A DNA stretch of 12,488 bases from Rubrobacter sp. Its GTDB lineage: Bacteria; Actinomycetota; Rubrobacteria; Rubrobacterales; Rubrobacteraceae. Of this stretch, positions 1 to 6,865 are shown piece after piece. Under the pieces are notes generated by a model. The model ran no database searches. It was not told where the DNA came from and was given only the letters and a program-made list of their open reading frames with translations. The DNA lies in contig JADDPV010000228.1 of the NCBI GenBank assembly GCA_016781705.1, positions 7,510 through 19,997 of the forward strand. Reading direction: 5' to 3'. Positions within the stretch are counted from its first letter, which is position 1. Every line of letters begins with the position of its first letter. A program made the translations under genes and the position numbers.

Positions 1-1235
1 CTGCGGTGGGCCTCGTCGGCGATGAAGACGATGTTGCGCCGGTCGGAGAGGAGCGGGTAGCTCTCGCCCCTGTCGGGGAGAAACTTCTGGATGGTGGTGA
101 AGACGACGCCGCCGGCGGCGACGGAGAGGAGCTCGCGCAGGTGCTCCCGACTCTCGGCTTGCCGGGGCATCTGACGCAGGAGGTCGGAGCAGGCGGAGAA
201 GGTGCCGAAGAGCTGGTCGTCGAGGTCGTTGCGGTCGGTAAGGACGACGAGGGTGGGGTTCGCCATCCTTGGGTGCAGTACGACCTTACCGGCGTAGAAG
301 GCCATGGAGAGGCTCTTGCCGGAGCCCTGCGTGTGCCAGACGACGCCGACCCTCCTGTCGCCCTCGGGGGAGGCGGCCTCCACGGTGGAGGCGACCGCTT
401 TGTTGACGGCGTGGAACTGGTGGTAGGCGGACATCTTCTTTACCGGGCCCTTGGAGGTTTCCTCGAACACGACGAAGTGGCGGACGAGGTCCAGGAAGCG
501 CCGCTTCTCGAAGACGCCTCTGGTTACCACTTCGAGCTCCGGGGTGATCTCGGGGGCGAGGTCGTTGCCCTCGACCGTACGCCAGGGGAGGAACCACTCC
601 CAGCTCGCGGTGAGGGTGCCGACCCTCGCGGCGACGCCGTCGGAGATCACCAGGAGCTCGTTGTAGGGGAAGAGGCTCGGGATCTCGGCCTTGTACGTCT
701 GAAGCTGGTTGTATGCGCCGCGCAGCGTGGCGTTTTCATCCGTGGGGTTCTTCAGCTCCATGAGCCCCAAAGGCAGGCCGTTCACGAACACGACCACGTC
801 GGGGCGGCGGGTGTGGTTGCTCTCTATGACTGTGAACTGGTTCAGCGCGAGCCAGTCGTTGTTGTCGGGGTGGTCGAAGTCCACGATGCGGACCTTGCCG
901 TAGACGATCCGGCCGTTCTCGTCGCGGTACTCGACGTCAACGCCCTCAGTCAGCATCCGGTGGAAGCGGCGGTTGTTCTCGACGAGGCTCGGGGACTCGG
1001 TGCGAGAGACCTTGAGCGCAGCCTCTTCCAGGATTTCGTCGGGGACGCCGGGGTTGAGGCGGGCCAGGGCGGAGCGTAGGCGGCCCGTAAGCACCACTTC
1101 CCCGTAACTGGTCCGTTCGGCGCCCGGCTCGTCCGGGGCTATGTCGGGGCCGTGTAGTGTCTCGTAGCCGAGTTCGGCGAACCAGTCGAGGATAGCCTCT
1201 TCGACGACGGACTCGTTCATGGCTTTGGCGCTCAC
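1..1235 (-). CDS. hsdR: Type I restriction endonuclease subunit R (HsdR), N-terminal part, cut by window edge
   Basis: This is the motor and nuclease subunit of a type I restriction complex: it translocates DNA with ATP and cleaves unmethylated foreign DNA. I translated about 411 codons with no stop; the family is usually near 1000 residues, so roughly 60% lies beyond base 1. Numbering from the internal ATG at 1220, the PD-(D/E)xK nuclease shows D141 (RRPDVVVF), E155-L-K157 (MELKNP) and a QLQTYK motif near 172. The helicase begins with Walker A HTQGSGKS at 296-303 and reaches the DEAH box at 402-405. I prefer the GTG at 1233-1235: it overlaps the upstream stop as GTGA and has GGAAG 7 nt upstream, while the ATG has no clear ribosome site. 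It is the last gene of hsdM-hsdS-DUF4268-hsdR. No lesion is visible in this part. Confidence 0.95.
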   Translation of the reverse strand, partial: MSAKAMNESVVEEAILDWFAELGYETLHGPDIAPDEPGAERTSYGEVVLTGRLRSALARLNPGVPDEILEEAALKVSRTESPSLVENNRRFHRMLTEGVDVEYRDENGRIVYGKVRIVDFDHPDNNDWLALNQFTVIESNHTRRPDVVVFVNGLPLGLMELKNPTDENATLRGAYNQLQTYKAEIPSLFPYNELLVISDGVAARVGTLTASWEWFLPWRTVEGNDLAPEITPELEVVTRGVFEKRRFLDLVRHFVVFEETSKGPVKKMSAYHQFHAVNKAVASTVEAASPEGDRRVGVVWHTQGSGKSLSMAFYAGKVVLHPRMANPTLVVLTDRNDLDDQLFGTFSACSDLLRQMPRQAESREHLRELLSVAAGGVVFTTIQKFLPDRGESYPLLSDRRNIVFIADEAHR

Positions 1236-2227
1236 GGCACCACTTCCGCTAGTTGGGGATCGAACGCGCTGGCGTCTAGTTGCTTGATCCTCTGTCTAAA
1301 AACGGAGTCGAACCTTTCGAGCTTTTCGGCGAGCCAGGCGTGCTGCTTCGTCCAGCCATCGTGGTCGTTCGGATCGGCTTTCAGGTCGTGGAGCATGACT
1401 CGGCTCTCCTTGCGCTCTGGGAGCTCCAACCAGTCGAGGGGTTCCCCGATCTCCTTCTCTATCCCCTCGCGGTCCTGCAACAGCAGGTGGAAGTGCGGCT
1501 TTGCGTCCGGCCCGGTTATGGAGAGCCCGAGCCCTACCCTACCTTCTTTCGTGTTCGCGTAAGATTGCAGCTGGAAGTTCGAGCGCCCGATGGCAAAGTT
1601 CATCCAATGCTGCGGGAGCGGCTTCGTGGGTTTCACGCTGGTGCCGTTCTCGATCATGTACTCGCGAAGCGCCGCCCAGTACTCGCGCTGCAACTGCTTG
1701 GTCTCCGTCGGCACGTTCGGGGGCCCCGCCCCTCCTCCGGTTACGCTCTTCGTCCAATCGTTGGGCTTGGAGGCGACGTTGAACATGGGAGCGACCTGCG
1801 AGTCTCCTATCTTCCAGAGCTCTATCTCCAGCCCGAAGAAGTTGATGTTGGGGCCCGTCACCTTATTTAGCCAGTCGAGCGCAGCGCGGTGATCCTCCGC
1901 GAAGCGGGCCGCTACCCAGACGATCGTCACGGCGTCCAGCCCGGCGGCGTAGGTGAGGAGCTGCCCGAGGTGGGTGTGGTCCGTGCGCTCCAGCTGGTTC
2001 TCTATGAGTACCCACGAGTCGGTGGCGGTGTCCTTGCACAACAGATCTGCCCGGAACGGACCGACGTTCTTCTCCTGCGCTTCGAGTTCGAGTTCCAGGC
2101 CTATCGTCTCGCCTATGAGCGCCAGGTTCTCCTCCCGGGCGAGCCAGGGGGTAAAGTCGCCCGCTTCGTTCAGCCACACCTTCCTGAGCTCCACCTTCTC
2201 CAGCCGCCCGAGCTGATGGATGCTCAC
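1232..2227 (-). CDS. DUF4268 domain protein with PD-(D/E)xK nuclease-like N-terminus
   Basis: This 331-residue protein of unknown exact role sits between hsdS and hsdR. Its N-terminal half looks like the PD-(D/E)xK nuclease fold: GPFRADLL with D61, then VLIENQ with E76 and Q78, then H84 and a GQLLTYAAG helix near 88-96. Gln replaces the usual Lys, which some members of the fold tolerate. The C-terminal half (about 185-325) resembles DUF4268, with the typical RVGLGLSITG strand and an acidic/aromatic tail. The start is GTG at 2225-2227, with GGAGG 4 nt upstream and a GTGA overlap with the hsdS stop; its own stop overlaps the hsdR GTG the same way. From the position I infer an accessory of the restriction system. 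It could also be an independent nuclease. Family call is fairly sure, function is not. Confidence 0.85.
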   Translation of the reverse strand: MSIHQLGRLEKVELRKVWLNEAGDFTPWLAREENLALIGETIGLELELEAQEKNVGPFRADLLCKDTATDSWVLIENQLERTDHTHLGQLLTYAAGLDAVTIVWVAARFAEDHRAALDWLNKVTGPNINFFGLEIELWKIGDSQVAPMFNVASKPNDWTKSVTGGGAGPPNVPTETKQLQREYWAALREYMIENGTSVKPTKPLPQHWMNFAIGRSNFQLQSYANTKEGRVGLGLSITGPDAKPHFHLLLQDREGIEKEIGEPLDWLELPERKESRVMLHDLKADPNDHDGWTKQHAWLAEKLERFDSVFRQRIKQLDASAFDPQLAEVVP

Positions 2228-2436
2228 AAGACCTCCTCGACCTGCCTCGCAGCCTCCGCAACTCGGACCTCGCCCGACAACAACTTCGGCAGCAGCGTGT
2301 CGCGGATGGCGGCGAGGGTGCGCGACTGATGTATGTTGGCCTGTATGAGCTCGACGAGCGATCGTATGTCGTTCGTGAACCTTTCGGCTACTCCCTCTGG
2401 GGGGATTGCAATTGGAAGAGAGCTAAATCGGACCAC
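2224..2436 (-). pseudogene. hsdS: C-terminal tail of HsdS, out of frame with the main part
   Basis: This segment is the missing end of the specificity subunit. After the shift point it reads PIAIPPEGVAERF, then an amphipathic helix with HQSRTLAAIRDTLLPKLLSG, the hallmark closing coiled coil of HsdS that packs against the central one and binds HsdM. It ends in a TGA that overlaps the GTG of the next gene, as expected for the true hsdS end. As read it is in the -1 frame relative to 2388-3551, so one base is missing somewhere around 2399-2425. The GTG at 2436 has no good ribosome site, so independent expression looks unlikely. Confidence 0.8.
2232..2236 (-). promoter_or_regulatory. Ribosome binding site of the DUF4268 gene
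   Basis: GGAGG on the minus strand lies 4 nt before a GTG that overlaps the hsdS stop codon as GTGA. It fixes the start of the DUF4268 gene and shows that the native hsdS frame was meant to end at 2224. Confidence 0.6.
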
Positions 2437-3551
2437 TTAGCGCGCGGCATCTTAGTGCCGGTTGAGGTGGCATCGGCGTAATTCGCGAGCTCATCGCTCG
2501 AAAGATGGCACAGAGCAGGTCCATACCATAGCGGAAGCCGTGGCATGACCACCAGTATGTCCGTTGAGCACACGCCGTCTATAGCGGCCACGCCTACTTT
2601 GTGGAAGTAGGGACGCAACTTACCAAACAGGATCTCTCCACGGCGGAATCCGGACTTGTTACTGCCGACCTGTCCTGCCTCGCCCCACTCGCTTAGAGCG
2701 ATGCTCCTACGGGGCATATGCTCCAAGCCGATGTAGGGCGTGGAAGTCGAGATTTCGGTAGGGTTTACGCCTCGCCTGAGGTTGTCCGCTATACTGCCAA
2801 GACTTCCCGCCTTCCACCCCTTTGGGATCTTCCCCAGCGCCGAGTCCTCGAACGAGTCGGGGAAGAGGGCGACGGTTTCTTCGTCCATGCCGTAGGGCTG
2901 GCGGCCCTCCATTTTGGCGTGCACGGGGTCGAAGTCCACGAACCAGGACTTGAAGAGCGCCCGCGCCATCTCCTCCAGCGTCTCGTTCATGCGGCGGTTC
3001 AGTTCGATCTTGTCGTCGAGGGAGCCGAGGATAGACGAAATGACGCGCTGATCAGATAGAGGGGGATGTGTAACTCGAAACGACCTCAAGGAAGTTAACG
3101 GACGACTGATGCACGGGACACCTGTCGTATTGGCATACGACAGAATTTCATGTTGACCTCGAGGAGATCGAAAATAGTAGAAGACGTAGAGAGGATCGAA
3201 CCTGTCAGAATCGCACGTCACCTTCATAAGATTCTGGGACAGCAAGTACTTACCGTACCGCGCATCTTTCGGAACGATACCGACTCGACCTATCGTACCT
3301 TGAGCGGCAAATACGATATCTCCGGGTAAGGCGACAGAGCTGCTTAGTTCATCTGCCTTGTCTTCGGAAACAAAAACGAACCCGTCGTCGAGGAACCTTT
3401 CTGCGTCTAGATTTGTCCCCCTGATTACTGGCACACCCACGGGCCGGTAGTTCTCTTTCTTAATTTTGGAGCCGAACGGTCCCATAGCGACCGATCGCGA
3501 GGTGGCCCTTCTAATGTCATCTACAGTCGAGGATTTCCACGCGCTACACAT
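2388..3551 (-). CDS. hsdS: Type I restriction-modification specificity subunit HsdS, frameshifted near its 3' end
   Basis: HsdS recognises the bipartite DNA target for the HsdM2S methylase and the HsdR-containing nuclease. Order: TRD1 about residues 1-160 (MGPFGSKIKKENY, VPVIRGTNL, LPGDIVFAAQGTIGRVG); central coiled coil about 165-205 (PPLSDQRVISSILGSLDDKI, ETLEEMARALFKSWFVDFDP); TRD2 from about 243 (GKIPKGWKAGSLGSI). The frame ends early at residue 387, in a tail that loses similarity after KWSDLALF; the native ending continues in another frame to 2224. The full gene would be near 441 codons. The ATG at 3551 overlaps the hsdM stop by 8 bp. Without the second coiled coil the product is probably defective. 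TRD1 has lower GC than the linker (about 48% at 3061-3240 against 67% at 2881-2940), as is common for exchanged TRDs. Confidence 0.9.
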   Translation of the reverse strand: MCSAWKSSTVDDIRRATSRSVAMGPFGSKIKKENYRPVGVPVIRGTNLDAERFLDDGFVFVSEDKADELSSSVALPGDIVFAAQGTIGRVGIVPKDARYGKYLLSQNLMKVTCDSDRFDPLYVFYYFRSPRGQHEILSYANTTGVPCISRPLTSLRSFRVTHPPLSDQRVISSILGSLDDKIELNRRMNETLEEMARALFKSWFVDFDPVHAKMEGRQPYGMDEETVALFPDSFEDSALGKIPKGWKAGSLGSIADNLRRGVNPTEISTSTPYIGLEHMPRRSIALSEWGEAGQVGSNKSGFRRGEILFGKLRPYFHKVGVAAIDGVCSTDILVVMPRLPLWYGPALCHLSSDELANYADATSTGTKMPRAKWSDLALFQLQSPQRE

Positions 3552-5151
3552 AACCTAAGCCCCGCAAGCTCATTCGAACTTCTTCTTCTAGCATCGCCGA
3601 CTCCGCGAATTGCTCTTCGAGTGTCGCCGTTAACCGCACCATCTTCTCCTCGAAGGGCTCCCCGTCTTCCTCGAACGCCTCCGCCCCGACATAGCGACCT
3701 GGCGTGAGCACGTGGCTGTGCGAGGCGATCTCCTCCAACCCGGCGCTTTTGCAAAAGCCGGGCACGTCCTCGTACTCTCCGGCGTTCGGCTCGCCGCGCC
3801 AGGCGTGGTAAGTGCGGGTGATGCGCTCGACGTCCTCGTCGGAGAGGTCGCGGTGCGTGCGGTCCGTCATGTGGACCATCTTGCGGGTGTCTATGAAGAG
3901 CGTCTCACCGCGGCGGTCGCGGAAGGAGCCGTCGTTCTTATCGCGGGCGAGGAACCAGAGGCAGACGGGGATCTGGGTGGTGTAGAAGAGCTGCGGCGGC
4001 ATGGCGACGATGCAGTCCACGAGGTCGGCCTCGATCAGGGAGCGCCGGATAGCGCCTTCCCCACCCGTGTTGGAGGAGAGCGAGCCGTTGGCGAGCACGA
4101 AGCCCGCGACGCCTCTCGGGGAGAGGTGATGGACTATGTGCTGCACCCAGGCGAAGTTGGCGTTGCCGACCGGCGGAGCGCCGTACTTCCAGCGCACGTC
4201 GTCGCGCACCCTCTCGCCGCCCCAGTCGCTCACGTTGAACGGCGGGTTGGCGAGGATAAAGTCGGCTCTGAGGTCCTTGTGCAAGTCGTTGTGGAAGGAG
4301 TCGGCGTGCTGGGCGCCGAGGTCGCCATTTATGCCCCGGATGGCAAGGTTCATCTTGCACAGGCGCCAGGTGGTCGGGTTGGACTCCTGGCCGTAGATCG
4401 CGATGTCCCCGACCCGTCCGCCGTGGGCCTCGACGAACTTCTCGCTCATCACGAACATGCCGCCGGAGCCGCAGCAGGGGTCGTAGACGCGGCCCTTGTA
4501 CGGCTCGATCATCTCGACGAGGAGGCCGACGACCGAGCGCGGGGTGTAGAACTCGCCGCCGCCCTTGCCCTCGGCCGAGGCGAACCGGCCGAGGAAGTAC
4601 TCGTACACCCGGCCGAGGACGTCGGAGGTGCGGCTGTTCTCGTCGCCGAGGCCTATGGTGCCGATCAGGTCCATAAGCTCGCCGAGGCGCTGCTTGTCGA
4701 GGGAGGGGCGGGAGTAGTCTTTGGGGAGCACGCCCTTGAGGGAGGGATTCTCGCGCTCGATGGCGACCATTGCGTCGTCTATGAGGCGCCCGATCTCCGG
4801 CTGCTTCGCGCTCGCCTGCAGGCGGCTCCAGCGTGCCTCCGGCGGAACCCAGAAGATGTTCTCCGCGAGGTACTCGTCGCGGTCCTCGAGGACCTCGTAG
4901 CGCATCTTCGGGTCATTGACGTACAGGTCGCTCGAAGGGTCGGCGGTGAAGAGTTGTAGCTGCTCGCGTTTTTCTTCGAAGGCGTCGGAGATGTACTTCA
5001 GGAAGATGAGCCCGAGGACCACATGCTTGTACTCGGCCGGGTCCATGTAAGAGCGCATCTTGTCGGCGGCGGCCCAAAGTTTTTGTTCGAAGCCTAGGCT
5101 TGCTCCGTTGCCGTTGGTGCCGGCCTTGTACTCCGCCTTCTTGCGAGCCAA
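3544..5151 (-). CDS. hsdM: Type I restriction-modification DNA methyltransferase subunit HsdM
   Basis: This is the N6-adenine methyltransferase subunit, which methylates the host target in a complex with HsdS and forms the core of the restriction enzyme. At 535 residues it is of normal length. The HsdM N-terminal helical domain (about 20-165) starts with FEQKLWAAADKMRSYMDPAEY and LGLIFLKYISDAF. Then come EFYTPRSVV, SAM-binding motif I DPCCGSGG at 224-231, and catalytic motif IV NPPF at 302-305. The start is TTG at 5149-5151, supported by AGGAG 5 nt upstream and by the family-typical N-terminus. It is the first gene of the hsd operon, 118 bp after the helicase stop, so it may have its own promoter. 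The reading frame is intact. Confidence 0.96.
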   Translation of the reverse strand: MARKKAEYKAGTNGNGASLGFEQKLWAAADKMRSYMDPAEYKHVVLGLIFLKYISDAFEEKREQLQLFTADPSSDLYVNDPKMRYEVLEDRDEYLAENIFWVPPEARWSRLQASAKQPEIGRLIDDAMVAIERENPSLKGVLPKDYSRPSLDKQRLGELMDLIGTIGLGDENSRTSDVLGRVYEYFLGRFASAEGKGGGEFYTPRSVVGLLVEMIEPYKGRVYDPCCGSGGMFVMSEKFVEAHGGRVGDIAIYGQESNPTTWRLCKMNLAIRGINGDLGAQHADSFHNDLHKDLRADFILANPPFNVSDWGGERVRDDVRWKYGAPPVGNANFAWVQHIVHHLSPRGVAGFVLANGSLSSNTGGEGAIRRSLIEADLVDCIVAMPPQLFYTTQIPVCLWFLARDKNDGSFRDRRGETLFIDTRKMVHMTDRTHRDLSDEDVERITRTYHAWRGEPNAGEYEDVPGFCKSAGLEEIASHSHVLTPGRYVGAEAFEEDGEPFEEKMVRLTATLEEQFAESAMLEEEVRMSLRGLGYV

Positions 5152-5156
5152 GCGAT

Positions 5157-5161
5157 CTCCT
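5157..5161 (-). promoter_or_regulatory. Ribosome binding site supporting the TTG start of hsdM
   Basis: AGGAG on the minus strand, within a purine-rich stretch, lies 5 nt before the TTG at 5151. No ATG or GTG nearby is as well placed, so this site decides the hsdM start. Confidence 0.6.
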
Positions 5162-5222
5162 CTCCCTCCGAGTCCTACTTCATCTTAACGTCGTGGTGCC
5201 CCAGGGTCATCTGCCGCGAGAC

Positions 5223-5259
5223 ATCCTAATGCTACGGCGCGTGCCCGGGATCTTCGCAA
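5223..5259 (-). promoter_or_regulatory. Weak promoter candidate for the hsd operon
   Basis: The 118-bp gap between the helicase stop and hsdM is the only gap in this stretch. On the minus strand it holds TTGCGA (5254-5259), then 19 nt, then TAGCAT directly followed by TAGGAT (5223-5234). These are poor matches to -35 and -10 boxes and the spacing is not ideal. Read-through from the upstream module is equally possible. Confidence 0.2.
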
Positions 5260-5269
5260 GAGCGACCTT

Positions 5270-6865
5270 CTACCTCCTATGCTTGAACACGCCCGGCACT
5301 TCTCTGCCCGTTCCGTCTTCGAGGAACCCGAGGGTCATGGCGCGCCCGTCTCCGCAGAAGGAGTCCGCGAAGATCTTCAGCAAGCGGGAGCCGCGTAAGG
5401 TGTCGAGGTCCCCCGAGAGGTGGTCCACGATCTCTCGGGAGACCAGCACGATCAGCTTCGCTCGCGGGCGGGAGGCCATGACGTTGAAGCGGTTCAGGCT
5501 CATGAGGAACTTGTCCTCGTCCGCTATGGCGTCGGGGTCGCCCAGAGCGTAGGAGGCGACGATTACGTCCCGCTCCTGGCCCTGGAAGCGTTCGACGGTG
5601 TCGACGGCGCTACGGATGAGGCCCGGGTCGACGCCCGTGTGGGCGAAGACCTGCTGTAAGCGGCTCACGATGAGGCCTTGCTGGGCCCGGTGAGGAGTCA
5701 CGATGCCGACCGCTTCCTTCCAGAATTCCTCGGGCGAGTAGGCCGTGCTCCCAGTCGGGACGATGAGCTCCCCGGTCGCGGGGTTGTGCTCGCCGAGCAG
5801 CTTGTCTGCTGCGCGACCATAAAGCAGCGTAACCAGGGAGGCCACGGCGTCGGCCTCGAACTGATTCCACTGGCTGCTCCGGCCTTCGGGGTAGACGAAG
5901 CAGGAGGCGGGGTGGTCGGGTTCGAGCAGCGCCGACCACTCGGGCGTCCAGAAGAGCGGAGCCGGCCAGTCCTCTGGCTGGGTATCCGGCAGGAGCTCTA
6001 GGAGGTTCAGCCTGAGATCGGGGGAGTAGCTCGTCAGGGTTCGCCTGTAGCCCGCTTCCAACGAGAACTCCACCAGCGTGGAGTTGGACCGGTAGTTTAT
6101 GTCCAGCATCACGGGCTCTACCCCGTGGAAGTTTTCGCAGAAGGCGTAGACCGAGCCGACCATGTCCTCGAGGCCTAAAGGCGGCTCGGCTTGCTGGATG
6201 GGGGGCAGTTGCTTGGGGTCGCCGGCGAGGATGATGCTGCCTCCCCGCGCCAAGGAAGCTACGGCTAGTATCGAGAGGCCCACGTCCATCTGCGAGGCTT
6301 CGTCGATGAGGATGAGGTCGAAGAGCTCCCCTTGGGCGCCAGCGCCCTGCGCCAGGAGCAGGTTGTGGACCTGGGAGGGCGTGGTGCCCACCACGGTGAT
6401 GCCCTTCCGATCTTCGAGCCTGCTACACAGGTCCCTCACACGATTGGAGAGTTGGAAGCGGTTGAGCTCCGTGTCTATTTCGTCGGGGATGTTCGGGTCT
6501 TTGGGCCTCGTGTAGCTCCGTACGCGGCGGACCTGGAAGGCGCCTTCGGGGAGCACGGTCTTGAGCTTCTCGTAGGCGTCGAGCAGGACGACGTCCATGG
6601 CGTTGTAGTTCTGCGCGCAGACGAGGATCCTGATCCCCTTGCCCTGCCCGTGCGCTTCGAGGGCCGCGCCCAGGATCACGGCTCGCGCCGTGCGGCTCTT
6701 GCCAGTCCCCGGCGGCCCCCAGATGAGGTAGAGGCGCCGGGTGAGGGCCTCCTCCCATGCCCTCCACTGGGTGGGGTTGAGGCCGAGACCGTGGCCCTCC
6801 AGGAGGTCGCGCACGGGCTCAGGTCTCGACCGACCCGGGTCTCGTGCATGGTCTTGGCGCCCCAC
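5270..6865 (-). CDS. SF1 (Dna2/Upf1-like) helicase, C-terminal half of a frameshifted nuclease-helicase
   Basis: This part carries a complete SF1 helicase core: LNPTQWRAWEEAL (Q-motif region), Walker A GPPGTGKS at 50-57, Walker B IDEAS at 187-191, motif III GDPKQLPP at 215-222, NYRSN at 257-261, motif V DTVERFQGQE at 422-431, and motif VI NRFNVMASRPR at 458-468. This set is typical of Dna2/Upf1-type enzymes, which unwind DNA or RNA 5' to 3'. The first ~12 residues look out of frame; homology-like sequence begins near SRPEPVRDLLEG. A GTG at 6865 could start translation, but I see no ribosome site for it. I read it as the continuation of the upstream nuclease, displaced by a one-base loss; the joined protein would be near 1430 residues. 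A split into two separately translated proteins is possible but less likely. Confidence 0.88.
   Translation of the reverse strand: MGRQDHARDPGRSRPEPVRDLLEGHGLGLNPTQWRAWEEALTRRLYLIWGPPGTGKSRTARAVILGAALEAHGQGKGIRILVCAQNYNAMDVVLLDAYEKLKTVLPEGAFQVRRVRSYTRPKDPNIPDEIDTELNRFQLSNRVRDLCSRLEDRKGITVVGTTPSQVHNLLLAQGAGAQGELFDLILIDEASQMDVGLSILAVASLARGGSIILAGDPKQLPPIQQAEPPLGLEDMVGSVYAFCENFHGVEPVMLDINYRSNSTLVEFSLEAGYRRTLTSYSPDLRLNLLELLPDTQPEDWPAPLFWTPEWSALLEPDHPASCFVYPEGRSSQWNQFEADAVASLVTLLYGRAADKLLGEHNPATGELIVPTGSTAYSPEEFWKEAVGIVTPHRAQQGLIVSRLQQVFAHTGVDPGLIRSAVDTVERFQGQERDVIVASYALGDPDAIADEDKFLMSLNRFNVMASRPRAKLIVLVSREIVDHLSGDLDTLRGSRLLKIFADSFCGDGRAMTLGFLEDGTGREVPGVFKHRR

Noticed and set aside
6..1079. Long plus-strand ORF of 357 codons
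   Set aside because: It lies antisense to HsdR, whose frame has clear nuclease and DEAH motifs. The plus-strand product is Val/Gly/Asp-rich with no motif, as expected for an antisense shadow in GC-rich DNA.
3712..4959. Long plus-strand ORF of 415 codons
   Set aside because: Antisense to HsdM and of the same Val/Ala/Gly-rich shadow type; no domain or ribosome site.
6833..6839. CCCGGGT as a programmed -1 slippery heptamer in the nuclease-helicase gene
   Set aside because: Its codon phase (CCG GGT) belongs to the downstream frame; the upstream frame reads ACC CGG GTC, so the tRNAs could not slip as required.
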